DNA of 64,000 nt from CATQHP01 sp965205595 (GTDB lineage: Bacteria; Acidobacteriota; Terriglobia; Bryobacterales; UBA6623): positions 372,001-436,000 of the forward strand of contig CBDBHI010000012.1 of assembly GCA_965205595.1 (NCBI GenBank). The letters are read 5' to 3'. A program made the translations under genes and the position numbers. Shown in pieces: positions 1-8,719 of this stretch. The notes below the pieces were generated by a model, which searched no databases, was not told the origin of the DNA, and saw only the letters and a list, made by a program, of their open reading frames with translations. The stretch's first letter is position 1. Every line of letters starts with the position of its first letter.

Positions 1-3
1 CGC

Positions 4-1065
4 CTATGTGATGTGGGCGCCTTGCGTTTCGACGTATACCGAGTACAGGCTTTGGCTGGCGGTCATGAACAAGCGGTTGCGCTTGGTGCCGCCAAAACAG
101 AGGTTCGCGCATATTTCGGGAAGTTTGATGAGGCCGATGCGCGTGCCATCAGGCGAGAAAATGTGGACACCGTCATAGCCGTCGCCGACCCACCCCGCGG
201 ATGACCAAATATTGCCATCGACATCACAACGGATTCCATCCGCATTGCCGGCCTGATCAAATCCGTCCATCTTCATCGATATAAACCGCTTCCCGTTAGT
301 CAGTTTGCGGCCATTCGAGACGTCCCACATCTTGATCTCACGCTCGGCTTCCGGGTAATGCGACGCGCCGGTATCGGCGATGTAGAGGATCTTGTAGTCG
401 GGCGAAAAGCATAAACCATTGGGCTTGTAGATCTCGTCGGTGACGAGTTCCATCTTAGTGGTCTGGCCATCGATTCGGTAGACAGCTTCTTTGATCTCCA
501 AAGGGCCCTTGTTACCTTCGTAGTTCATTAACGAGCCGTAGCCGGGGTCGGTGAACCAGATGTTGCCGTCCGGGTCAACGACAACGTCGTTGGGCGCATT
601 CAGTCGCTTGCCTTTCCACTCATCCACCAGCACGGTCACTGTGCCGTCGTGCTCATAACGGACCAGTCGTCGGTTGCCGTGCTCGCATGACAACTGGCGG
701 CCCTCCCAGTCGAACGTGTTGCCGTTAGAGTTTCCCGAGGGGTTACGAAACGTACTGACGTGACCGTCTTCCTCGAGCCAGCGGAGTTGCCGGTTATTGG
801 GGATGTCGGAGTAAAGCAAATAGCGGCCGACGGCGTTCCAAGCCGGGCCTTCGGCCCACAAGGTTCCAACGTGGTGACGCTGAATCGGAGTATTGCCGAG
901 TTTGTATTTGTCGAACCGCTTATCCAGCGAAATGATGTCGGGGTCGGGGTAGCGCGTCGGCGTCACGTTGGTCCAATCTCGCTGCGCGTTGGCGGCGATC
1001 GGCGCGGCGACGACCGCAGCGGCGGCTCCAAAAAACGAGCGGCGGTTCAGGTCGAGATTTTTCAT
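4..1065 (-). CDS. SMP-30/gluconolactonase-family secreted beta-propeller hydrolase
   Basis: The protein has about 353 residues. It begins with a twin-arginine-type signal (NRRSFFGAAAAVVAAPIAANA), so export in folded form is likely. The body resembles the six-bladed SMP-30/gluconolactonase propeller: an AEGPAW motif near the start, NAPNDVVVDPDGNIWFTDP in the middle, and PNGLCFSPD and ADGIRCDVDGNIW later. These carry the Glu, Asn and Asp residues that bind the divalent metal in the family. Members hydrolyse sugar lactones or related esters; the substrate here cannot be read. The ATG at 1065 is preferred over a farther upstream start because it puts the RR motif at the N-terminus. It is divergent from the esterase-like gene to its right. 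Confidence 0.85.
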   Translation of the reverse strand: MKNLDLNRRSFFGAAAAVVAAPIAANAQRDWTNVTPTRYPDPDIISLDKRFDKYKLGNTPIQRHHVGTLWAEGPAWNAVGRYLLYSDIPNNRQLRWLEEDGHVSTFRNPSGNSNGNTFDWEGRQLSCEHGNRRLVRYEHDGTVTVLVDEWKGKRLNAPNDVVVDPDGNIWFTDPGYGSLMNYEGNKGPLEIKEAVYRIDGQTTKMELVTDEIYKPNGLCFSPDYKILYIADTGASHYPEAEREIKMWDVSNGRKLTNGKRFISMKMDGFDQAGNADGIRCDVDGNIWSSAGWVGDGYDGVHIFSPDGTRIGLIKLPEICANLCFGGTKRNRLFMTASQSLYSVYVETQGAHIT

Positions 1066-1178
1066 AGCAGAGAAGAGGTTAGCAAAATGAGGACACTCTG
1101 GTTGGAGCGTTATCGGAGCCAAGTGTCAGAGCCCGCGCATTGCGCCGGCAGCCCTCCGAGGCGTAGCCTAACTACGTC

Positions 1179-3143
1179 ATGCGAAACTCTGTGCTGCTGC
1201 TCTGCTCGCTCTGTCCCCTGCTCGGCCAAGTCCCCGAGCATGACAGTCGAAATACGAACATTCGCCATACCCACGAGCACTACTCGATGCGCGACTACAC
1301 TCGAGCGGAGTGGGATGAACGGGCGACGTTTCTTCGCAAGCAAATCATGTTTTCGGCGGGCTTGCTGCCGTTGCCTGAGAAGACCGCGCTCAATCCGCTC
1401 GTCGGCGGCAAAATCGTACACAACGACTACTCAGTAGAGAACGTATTGCTCGAAACCTACCCAGGCTACTACCTGGGTGGGAATCTCTACCGGCCTGTTG
1501 GGAAGCGGGGCCCTTTTCCCGCGGTCGTTTCTCCGCATGGCCACTGGCGCTACGGACGCTTTGAAAATTCGGAATTGAACTCGTTGCCGGCTCGAGCGAT
1601 CAACCTCGCCCGCCAAGGCTACGTGGTCCTCAACTACGACATGGTTGGTTACAACGACACGACGCAGGTCCCCCACGGCTTCGCCGGTCCTAGAGAGGAG
1701 CTGTGGCTCGTCGGCACGCTCGGGCTACAGCTCTGGAATAGCATTCGGGTCGTGGATTTTTTGGAGTCGCTTGCCGACGTGGACGACCAACGCATTGCGG
1801 TGACGGGGGCATCTGGCGGTGGCACCCAATCGTTTTTGCTCGCTGCGGTTGATGACAGAATTCGCTACGCCGCGCCGGTCAACATGGTGTCGTTTCTGAT
1901 GCAGGGCGGCTCAAGGTGCGAAAACGCTCCGCTGCTGCGGATCGACACGCATAACGTTGAGACCGCCTCGCTGTTCGCCCCAAAGCCGCTGATGATGGTC
2001 GCGGCAACAGGCGACTGGACAAGGAACACTCCGCGCGAGGAGTACCCGGCAGTTCAGTCGATCTACCGATTGTTTGACGCGGCTTCATACGTCGAATCGG
2101 AACAGTTCGACTCGCCGCACAATTATCACGCGGACAGTCGTCAGGCCGTTTATCGTTTTCTCGGTAAGCACGTGCTTGCTGACGCCGACCCGTCGCACTT
2201 TGTGGAGCGCAAAGTACAGGTAGATTCGCTCACGGCGCTGCTAAGCCTTTGGGGCCGTACGCTGCCGAAGAACGCCGTCGATCTCGAAGGGTTGATTCAG
2301 CAGCGCATCGCGGCAGCTGAGACCGATACCGCTGATTTATTTCCGAAAGACAAACCCGCACTAGAGCTGGCGCGGGAGCAGTTTAGCGAGAGGTTACGGC
2401 TTTCGTTGCTGGCGGAGAATCCCGAGGAGCAAGACATCGCTTCCGAAAGCCGGAGCGGTGGCCTCGTTGCAATTAGCCGCAAAAGCGTCGGCGACCGCAT
2501 TCCGGGGCGGCTGTGGAACGCTGACGAAGGCGGCGTACCGACGCTAGCGGTATTTCCCGGCGGCTATGCCAAGGGCAACGGCTCGGCATTGGGACAAGCG
2601 CTGCTCAAAGTCGGCGGACCTCTGCTGATGATTGACGCATTCCAAACCGGTCAGGCGGTTGCGAAACGCGATATTGCCGGTGCCGGCGACAACGCCGAAA
2701 AGTACTTTCGTGTCTTTAATCGCACCGATGACGCCAATCGCGTGCAAGACATCCTCACCGCTATTTCGCTTCTTCGCAAGAAGACGGGATCTGAAACTGT
2801 CAATCTCGTGGGCGCCGGACGCGCCGGGCTCTGGGTTGCCCTCGCGGCGGCGCTCAGCGACGGTGCGGTCAGAGTCGTCGCTGACCTTGACAGCCTTGAC
2901 CTTTCTGACGACGCGGCTTACATCGAACGGCTGTCGATTCCAGGACTGCGTAGAGCCGGCGATTTCCGGGCGGTGGCCACGCTGCTTTCCGCGCACGAGA
3001 CCTTTCTTTACAACGCGCATGAGACTTTCCCGTCACGTTGGGCTCAAGCGGCTTTTGACGCTGCAGGGAACCCTGACCGGCTGAGCCTGTCGGCCGAAGT
3101 AGCCGAGTCGACGCAAATCGTCGAGTGGCTGGCGAAGCGGTAG
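1179..3143 (+). CDS. Secreted alpha/beta-hydrolase (acetyl-xylan-esterase-like)
   Basis: A 654-residue protein with a short hydrophobic leader (MRNSVLLLCSLCPLLG), probably exported. The first half is an alpha/beta-hydrolase: SPHGHW looks like the oxyanion-hole strand and VTGASGGGTQ is the nucleophile elbow, with Ser about residue 212. SPHNYH, near residue 310, could supply the catalytic His. The second half (about 390-654) resembles a degenerate second hydrolase-like domain with a VNLVGAGRAG turn that lacks a serine. This two-part layout is common in large acidobacterial and planctomycete hydrolases of unknown substrate. A carbohydrate ester is a reasonable guess, given the sugar-lactonase gene alongside and the sulfatase further on. 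Confidence 0.75.
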   Translation: MRNSVLLLCSLCPLLGQVPEHDSRNTNIRHTHEHYSMRDYTRAEWDERATFLRKQIMFSAGLLPLPEKTALNPLVGGKIVHNDYSVENVLLETYPGYYLGGNLYRPVGKRGPFPAVVSPHGHWRYGRFENSELNSLPARAINLARQGYVVLNYDMVGYNDTTQVPHGFAGPREELWLVGTLGLQLWNSIRVVDFLESLADVDDQRIAVTGASGGGTQSFLLAAVDDRIRYAAPVNMVSFLMQGGSRCENAPLLRIDTHNVETASLFAPKPLMMVAATGDWTRNTPREEYPAVQSIYRLFDAASYVESEQFDSPHNYHADSRQAVYRFLGKHVLADADPSHFVERKVQVDSLTALLSLWGRTLPKNAVDLEGLIQQRIAAAETDTADLFPKDKPALELAREQFSERLRLSLLAENPEEQDIASESRSGGLVAISRKSVGDRIPGRLWNADEGGVPTLAVFPGGYAKGNGSALGQALLKVGGPLLMIDAFQTGQAVAKRDIAGAGDNAEKYFRVFNRTDDANRVQDILTAISLLRKKTGSETVNLVGAGRAGLWVALAAALSDGAVRVVADLDSLDLSDDAAYIERLSIPGLRRAGDFRAVATLLSAHETFLYNAHETFPSRWAQAAFDAAGNPDRLSLSAEVAESTQIVEWLAKR

Positions 3144-3180
3144 GCTCGCCGTCTTTCGATGAGAAGAAGCACTTCATCGG

Positions 3181-4428
3181 GTGCGAAACTATAACCTTAT
3201 GCCCTACGACGAGGCGGGCAACCGCGAGCGGGTCGCCGCATTGCGCCAAAAAGGCGTCGATATCTGGGGACCTGAACGCGTTTATATTGCCGATGACGTG
3301 AACCTCGATTGGATCGCGCCTGGAGCGGAGATCCGCCATGCAAGCCTCAAAGGCCGCACCTTGCGGATCGGCCATGGCGCGCGCATCGGAATATCGGGGC
3401 ACGCCCTGGTCAAAGACTGTCAGATTGGGCGTAACGTAACTCTGGGCGCGGGAACCTTCCAAGGAGCGACGCTGCTCGAAGGTGCGAGCGTTCGCGGATT
3501 CGCTGAACTGCGGCCCGGCACACTGCTCGAAGAGGAAACTGAGGCCGCTCATACGGTCGCCTTCAAGAACACGATCCTGACCGCCGGCTGCGTTACCGGC
3601 TCGATAATCAACTACTGCGACGTTTTCATGAGCGGTGGGACCTCCCGCGATGACCATTGCGAGGTCGGGTCCGGGGCGATTCACTTTAACTTCGACCCGC
3701 GCGGCGATAAGTGGGGCAGCCTAATCGGCGATGCTCGCGGACTGCTGTTGCGATCGGCACCGGTATTCGTCGGAGGGCAGTGCGGGATCGTCGGCCCCGC
3801 GCACATCGGCTTTGGGGCAATAACTGCGGCAGGGTCCGTCGTTCGTAAGAACATCGGTGCCGATATCGTGTCGTTCGAAAGTGCCGGCAACGTCGAGATA
3901 GCGGGCTTCGATCGCGAAATCTACGCCGGTCTCAAGCGAAAATTTCTTGCTACGGCGAAGTTGATCGGGAATCTATGGGCTTTCGACCGTTGGTACGAAA
4001 CAATTCGGCTGCCACATGCCACCGATGAAGAACGGCCATTTTTCGAGGCCGCTCGCAGCCAAGCATCCATCCACATCAACGAGCGTGTCGGTCGACTCGC
4101 CAAGATCATCAAAAAGTTACCTCGTTCAATCGAGAAGTCCACTGCGGGAACCGATTCGAAGCTTCAGCGCTACCGTGATGAGCATCGAATGCTGACCGGG
4201 TGTTGGCCCTCGCTTGAGGCGCTGCTTTCTACAGCGCCCGAATCGCCAGCGGCTCCCGCGGCGTTCGTGGACGGCTATCGAGAAGCTCGCGCATCCGGCA
4301 AAAATCACGTGGCCGCGGTAAAAAGCAGCGACGCTGGAACCGCCGAAACGGCCACCTGGCTGTCGCAAATTGAAGACGGTTTACGACAAAAAACGCTGTC
4401 GACGTTTGCGTCAGCCGAAAGGTCTTGA
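3181..4428 (+). CDS. Left-handed beta-helix (hexapeptide-repeat) protein, GlmU-related
   Basis: About 415 residues with a GTG start; an in-frame ATG seven codons later is equally possible. Residues 40-240 show hexapeptide-repeat texture (for example LRIGHGARIGISG, CQIGRNVTLGAG, AHIGFGAITAAGSVV), the sign of a left-handed parallel beta-helix like the C-terminal part of GlmU and related sugar-nucleotide acyltransferases. No nucleotidyltransferase domain precedes it, so the reaction is unknown. The C-terminal 150 residues are helical and not recognised. It follows the esterase by 37 nt and may be co-transcribed. Confidence 0.65.
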   Translation: MRNYNLMPYDEAGNRERVAALRQKGVDIWGPERVYIADDVNLDWIAPGAEIRHASLKGRTLRIGHGARIGISGHALVKDCQIGRNVTLGAGTFQGATLLEGASVRGFAELRPGTLLEEETEAAHTVAFKNTILTAGCVTGSIINYCDVFMSGGTSRDDHCEVGSGAIHFNFDPRGDKWGSLIGDARGLLLRSAPVFVGGQCGIVGPAHIGFGAITAAGSVVRKNIGADIVSFESAGNVEIAGFDREIYAGLKRKFLATAKLIGNLWAFDRWYETIRLPHATDEERPFFEAARSQASIHINERVGRLAKIIKKLPRSIEKSTAGTDSKLQRYRDEHRMLTGCWPSLEALLSTAPESPAAPAAFVDGYREARASGKNHVAAVKSSDAGTAETATWLSQIEDGLRQKTLSTFASAERS

Positions 4429-4761
4429 CAGATCCCGAGCCTAGGCGTATAAGTAAATCAGCGCGTACACGAAACACCAAGTTGAGTGGCCGGGCAACAC
4501 GCCTTACGGCGCGCAAAGTTTAGAAGGAGGCCGACGATAGAACCACCGATCGCGAACGAGCGGTCACGCAGAAAAGCGAGCGCGCAGCGAGGATTCGACT
4601 TGAACCTTCGCTGACTGACAATACAACAAACTTCTCGCGATACAGCGAGTCTAGGGCGCAAAGTCCACCGATTGTCAGAGGTGCTAGCCAAGGCGTGGCC
4701 GCTCTTCCTTTTGGCTCGTCGGCTTGACTCCAGACCCGGTGTTCCGTCAGTCTAGGACACC
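4429..4761. other. Intergenic region with no recognised gene
   Basis: These 333 bases separate the beta-helix gene from the sulfatase. No convincing coding sequence, tRNA or strong terminator was seen. Short open frames here lack family-like sequence and start signals. It presumably holds the sulfatase promoter. Confidence 0.5.
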
Positions 4762-6474
4762 GTGAAGCTCCAGAATCCCACCATCACCCTCGCCGTCATC
4801 TTGCTGCTCGCCGCATGCGGCGGTGCACCTCCTGAACAGAACGACGAGCGCCCAAACATCGTTCTGATCATGACTGACGACCAGGGCTGGTCGCAGCTTG
4901 GCGTGCACGGCGATGAGGTGTTACAGACTCCGCGTCTCGATAAGCTGGCCGCCGAGAGCGCCGAGATGACGCGGTTTTATGTTTCGCCAGTATGCGCGCC
5001 GACACGCGCGTCGTTGATGACCGGCCGCTACAACTATCGCACCGGCGTCGTCGACACCTATCTCGGCCGCGCCATGATGGACCCGTCCGAAGTTACCGTC
5101 GCCGAAATGCTGGGCGAAGCAGGTTACCGCACCGGAATTTTCGGCAAGTGGCACTTGGGCGACAACTATCCACAGCGCTCAATCGACCAAGGTTTTCAGG
5201 AATCGCTTGTTCACAAGGGCGGCGGGATTGGGCAGCCGTCGGACCCGCCTGGATCGGACTACTTCGATCCGATTTTGATGCACAACGGCGAGCAAAAACG
5301 GTACTCGGGTTATTGCACCGACGTCTATTTCGACGAGACGATTCGTTGGATAGGAGACGGCGAGGGCGGCGAAAAACCGTTCTTCGTCTACATTCCAACG
5401 AACGCGCCGCATTCGCCCTACTTGGTGCCTGACTCCTATCGAGAACCCTACGCCGAGCAGGGCCTAAGCGATAAGGACGCACGTATCTACGGCATGATCA
5501 CGAACATCGACGACAACGTCGGAAAGCTTCTCGATCACCTCGACCAAACAGGCCAAGCCGAGAATACGATTTTCATTTTCATGACCGATAACGGCCCGAC
5601 GACCCGGCTCTTTCACGCCGGCCTCCGTGCACAAAAAACGAGTGTTTATGAGAACGGCATCCGCGTGCCGTTTTTCTTGCGCTGGCCGGCGCAGTTAGCA
5701 GCCCGCAAGGTTGACAGTCTAGGCGCTCACATCGACGTGACACCGACGTTGCTTGCGGCGGCGGGAGTCGATGCGCCGGTGGGCCATCACTTCGATGGCA
5801 TCAACCTGATGCCGCAGCTAGAAGGTGGCTCGCCGAGTGAGCCGAATCGAGTCTACTATGTCCAATCCCACCGCGGCGACCAGCCGCGGCTATATCGGGC
5901 ATTCGCAGCGGTAACACAACAGTACAAGTTGGAGCAGCCGCTGAGCTTCAGCTCTCCCCCACCGGCGGATGCCCAACTTGAACTTTACGACCTTCTCGCC
6001 GACCCCGGAGAGGAGAACGATCTCGCCGGCGACAAACCGGAAGTCGTCGAAATAATGAAGACGGGCTACGAAGCTTGGTTTGCCGACGTGGCCTCGTCGC
6101 GGGGCTATCACGCTGTTAGATTCTCAATCGGAAGCGAGCAACAAGCGGCCGTCACATTGACGCGGCAGGACTGGCGTATGAAGACTGCCGATGGATGGGA
6201 ACGAGGGCAGAACGTCGAGGGCGCCTGGGAGGTAACGTGCGAATCCGAGGGACCCTACGACGTGACTCTGACGTTCGCTGAACCGGCGGCCAAAGCCGGT
6301 AGCGCGGAAATCGCCTTTAACGAATTCCACGCATCCACAGCCGTCGCCTCCGGCACCGACCAGGTCAAGTTTGAAGGCGTTAAATTGGCGCTTGGCGAGG
6401 GAACTTTCGAGGCGCGTTTGGTAGTCGGTGGCGAATCGACGGGAGTTTGGTTAGCGGACGTAGTTAGGCGATAG
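4762..6474 (+). CDS. Lipoprotein arylsulfatase (formylglycine-dependent)
   Basis: A 570-residue type I sulfatase. A lipoprotein signal ends in the lipobox L-A-A-C at Cys19, so the mature protein is membrane-anchored. NIVLIMTDDQGW supplies the two metal-binding Asp residues (39 and 40). The sulfatase signature CAPTRASLMTGR places the catalytic Cys at residue 78, which must be converted to formylglycine by a sulfatase-modifying enzyme not present in this window. GKWHLG and MTDNG motifs follow. The C-terminal 110 residues look like an added beta-sandwich. The start is GTG. The likely role is removal of sulfate from polysaccharides or other esters outside the inner membrane. Confidence 0.9.
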   Translation: MKLQNPTITLAVILLLAACGGAPPEQNDERPNIVLIMTDDQGWSQLGVHGDEVLQTPRLDKLAAESAEMTRFYVSPVCAPTRASLMTGRYNYRTGVVDTYLGRAMMDPSEVTVAEMLGEAGYRTGIFGKWHLGDNYPQRSIDQGFQESLVHKGGGIGQPSDPPGSDYFDPILMHNGEQKRYSGYCTDVYFDETIRWIGDGEGGEKPFFVYIPTNAPHSPYLVPDSYREPYAEQGLSDKDARIYGMITNIDDNVGKLLDHLDQTGQAENTIFIFMTDNGPTTRLFHAGLRAQKTSVYENGIRVPFFLRWPAQLAARKVDSLGAHIDVTPTLLAAAGVDAPVGHHFDGINLMPQLEGGSPSEPNRVYYVQSHRGDQPRLYRAFAAVTQQYKLEQPLSFSSPPPADAQLELYDLLADPGEENDLAGDKPEVVEIMKTGYEAWFADVASSRGYHAVRFSIGSEQQAAVTLTRQDWRMKTADGWERGQNVEGAWEVTCESEGPYDVTLTFAEPAAKAGSAEIAFNEFHASTAVASGTDQVKFEGVKLALGEGTFEARLVVGGESTGVWLADVVRR

Positions 6475-6529
6475 GTTTTTTGAATTGGTCGTTGAATCGG
6501 CTTTTCATCGGTGCTCAGTATTTACGTTT

Positions 6530-6577
6530 GCCGCACCTATCGCGTGCTTTCGCCGTCAGGTGGTGAGAAATGCGGAC
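6530..6577 (-). repeat. Solo half-copy of the palindromic repeat (tip facing right)
   Basis: This stretch is the reverse complement of the left half of the full elements at 24009 and 31112, with very few mismatches: CGCACCTATCGCGTG, then TTTCGCCGTCAGG, then TGGTGAGAAATGCGG. The rest of the element is missing on its left side. It abuts the stop codon of the neighbouring SDR gene, so it may also act as that gene's 3-prime hairpin or boundary. Confidence 0.75.
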
Positions 6578-7350
6578 TACGTGTTGATCGAGCCACCGTC
6601 AACCACTAGGGTCTGCCCGGTGACAAAGTCGCTGTCTGATGACGCGAGGAACAACAGCGCACCGATGAGGTCGTCCGGGTAGCCGTGACGTTTGAGCGCG
6701 CGGCTGGCAAGCACGTTCTCCTGAGCTTTCTCGACATGTTCTCGATTCTTGACGATGCTGTCACTGAGGATCAAGCCTGGGGCCAGCGTGTTGACACAGA
6801 TGCCGTATTCGCCGAGTTCGCGAGAAAGCGCTCGCGTGAATGACACGATCGCGCCTCTCGACGTGATGTAGTGCAGCATTAAAGGCGGCTGCCCCTTGTA
6901 TGCCGCTCCCGAAGAGATGTTTATGATCTTGCCGGAACCCCGCTCGACCATCGGTCCACTCGCATGCTTGGCCATCAAAAAACTGCCGCGCACGTTGACC
7001 GCCATAACCTTGTCCCAAAGGTCGACATCGATGTCTTGAAACTTAACCGGCGGCAGCGTTGAGTAGACGGCGGCGTTGTTCACCAGGATGTCGATTCGTT
7101 CGAATTTTTCTAGCGTCTTAGCCACCAGCGATTGAACTGAGGTTTCGTCACTCACGTCGGTCGCATAATTTATCGCAACGCCGCCTGCGGTTCGAATCTC
7201 CTCAGCCAGGGAACCGCCGTCGGCAATATCGGCGATGACCACGCCTGCGCCCTCAGCGGCCAGCGCGCGGCTGTAGACTGCGCCAAGGCCTCTGGCGCCT
7301 CCAGTGACGATTGCTATTTTTTGGTCGAGTTTGCCCACCGATCCGCCCAT
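6577..7350 (-). CDS. SDR-family protein with the catalytic lysine replaced
   Basis: A 257-residue short-chain dehydrogenase/reductase. It has the Rossmann motif TGGARGLG, the NNAA motif, a Ser in NISSGAAY, and the usual C-terminal VTGQTLVVDGG. The active-site YxxxK reads Y-I-T-S-R, so the catalytic Lys is Arg (codon AGA, one base from a Lys codon). The enzyme may be impaired or altered in function. The ATG at 7350 is preferred; an upstream TTG would add six residues. The gene is isolated and bracketed by half-copies of a palindromic repeat. Confidence 0.85.
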   Translation of the reverse strand: MGGSVGKLDQKIAIVTGGARGLGAVYSRALAAEGAGVVIADIADGGSLAEEIRTAGGVAINYATDVSDETSVQSLVAKTLEKFERIDILVNNAAVYSTLPPVKFQDIDVDLWDKVMAVNVRGSFLMAKHASGPMVERGSGKIINISSGAAYKGQPPLMLHYITSRGAIVSFTRALSRELGEYGICVNTLAPGLILSDSIVKNREHVEKAQENVLASRALKRHGYPDDLIGALLFLASSDSDFVTGQTLVVDGGSINT

Positions 7351-7377
7351 GGTACTCGAAGTCGCCAAGGGTTAGGC

Positions 7378-7440
7378 GCGTATTTCTCACCACGCGGCGG
7401 GCGTCGGTGCGTCAGCGATACGTGAACACGAGGCGGGCTA
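7378..7440 (+). repeat. Solo half-copy of the palindromic repeat (tip facing left)
   Basis: TATTTCTCACCACGCGG, followed by a GTGCGTCAGCGATACG-like segment and CGAGGCGGGC, matches the right half of the full elements in reverse orientation, with more divergence than the copy at 6530. Together the two half-copies enclose the SDR gene with their tips pointing towards it. Confidence 0.6.
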
Positions 7441-7585
7441 GAATCAGGGCGGCAGCCACTTGGGGTATAAGTTGCAGTATTAAGCCCCGCTCAAGAATCG
7501 ATGGTTTCCGCCGGGGAACCAATCTTTCCGGTGCAACCGCTTGTTTGGGCGCGCAGGTCTAACTCGCGATCGAAACATCAAAGAC

Positions 7586-8005
7586 ATGCGGCAGTCAACT
7601 CACGAAATCGAGCTCTCGACCCGCGGCAAGGGTCTCTACGAAATCACCTCACCGGTTGTCGGCTGGGTGTCCGACTGCGGGCTGCGCGAAGGCTTGCTGA
7701 CTATCTTCATTCGCCACACTTCCGCGTCGTTGACGATTCAAGAAAACGCCGACCCCGACGTGCGCTACGACCTCGAAGGCTACTTCAACCGCATCGTTCC
7801 AGAAGACGACCCCCACTACCGCCACACTATGGAAGGGCCCGACGACATGCCTGCTCACATCCGGTCGGCTCTGACTCAGACGCAGTTGACTATCCCCGTG
7901 CATGCTGGGCGTCCCGTTCTTGGGACGTGGCAAGGCATTTACGTTTTCGAGCACCGCCGCGCCGCGCATCGGCGTCTTGTGTTTTTGCATCTTATGGGCG
8001 ACTAG
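7586..8005 (+). CDS. yjbQ: YjbQ (UPF0047) family protein
   Basis: A 139-residue protein of the YjbQ/UPF0047 family. The family core is plain: FIRHTSASLTIQENADP in the first half, with the conserved His and Asn, and LGTWQGIYVFEHR near the end. E. coli YjbQ has weak thiamine-phosphate-synthase activity when over-produced, and its true function is uncertain. The ATG at 7586 is chosen because family members start a few residues before the first beta-strand; a longer frame begins at 7541. Confidence 0.85.
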   Translation: MRQSTHEIELSTRGKGLYEITSPVVGWVSDCGLREGLLTIFIRHTSASLTIQENADPDVRYDLEGYFNRIVPEDDPHYRHTMEGPDDMPAHIRSALTQTQLTIPVHAGRPVLGTWQGIYVFEHRRAAHRRLVFLHLMGD

Positions 8006-8174
8006 TTGCCGTTACCGCGCGAGCAGTTGCTTGTTCGACGCGACCCCGTGCCTAGCGAAAGCGATGTTCTGGGCTTGCAGTGGCGCACAACGGTGCCGCG
8101 TTGAGCCCGCGGCTGAACGACTTGTCCCGCGACCGATCGGCTCGGCTACCATGGGTGTTTCCGGTTAAATTCCA

Positions 8175-8696
8175 ATGGACGAACTGAAATCAATGATCCG
8201 CGAGGTGCCTGACTTTCCCAAGCCCGGCATCTTGTTCTACGACATAACCACCGCTCTCAAAGACGCCCGAGGGCTTAAGCTCATCACCGACTCGTTGGCT
8301 GAGCGTGCACAGGGGCAAAAGATCGATGTCGTCGTGGGAATCGAGTCCCGCGGATTTATTTTCGGCCCGTCTCTCGCCACGGAACTCGGGGTGGGATTTG
8401 TTCCCGTGCGTAAACCGGGAAAACTTCCCGCCCAGACCACCAAGGTTAGCTACGACCTTGAGTACGGCAGCGACACTCTCGAAATTCATACCGACGCGGT
8501 CGAAGCCGGGCAGCGCGTTCTCATCGTCGATGACCTTTTGGCGACGGGTGGCACCGCTGCCGCGTGTACCAAGTTGATCGAAGATCTCGGCGCGACAGTC
8601 GCCGGACTTTCATTCGTAATTGAGCTCAACTTTCTAAACGGCCGGGCCAAGCTGCCAAACTACGACGTCGCTGCGCTGCTTAGCTACAGCTCGTAG
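8175..8696 (+). CDS. apt: Adenine phosphoribosyltransferase
   Basis: A 173-residue cytosolic purine-salvage enzyme that joins adenine and PRPP to give AMP. The start MDELKSMIREVPDFPKPGI is characteristic, as are GIESRGFIFG and the PRPP-binding loop VLIVDDLLATGGTA. The length is typical. It leads a run that also contains prs, which makes its co-substrate PRPP. Confidence 0.95.
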   Translation: MDELKSMIREVPDFPKPGILFYDITTALKDARGLKLITDSLAERAQGQKIDVVVGIESRGFIFGPSLATELGVGFVPVRKPGKLPAQTTKVSYDLEYGSDTLEIHTDAVEAGQRVLIVDDLLATGGTAAACTKLIEDLGATVAGLSFVIELNFLNGRAKLPNYDVAALLSYSS

Positions 8697-8719
8697 GAAA
8701 TCATCTCGGCGGGAACGAC

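Noticed and set aside
1110..1421. Long antisense frames over strong genes, for example opposite the esterase
   Set aside because: These follow from codon bias in high-G+C genes and show no family features.
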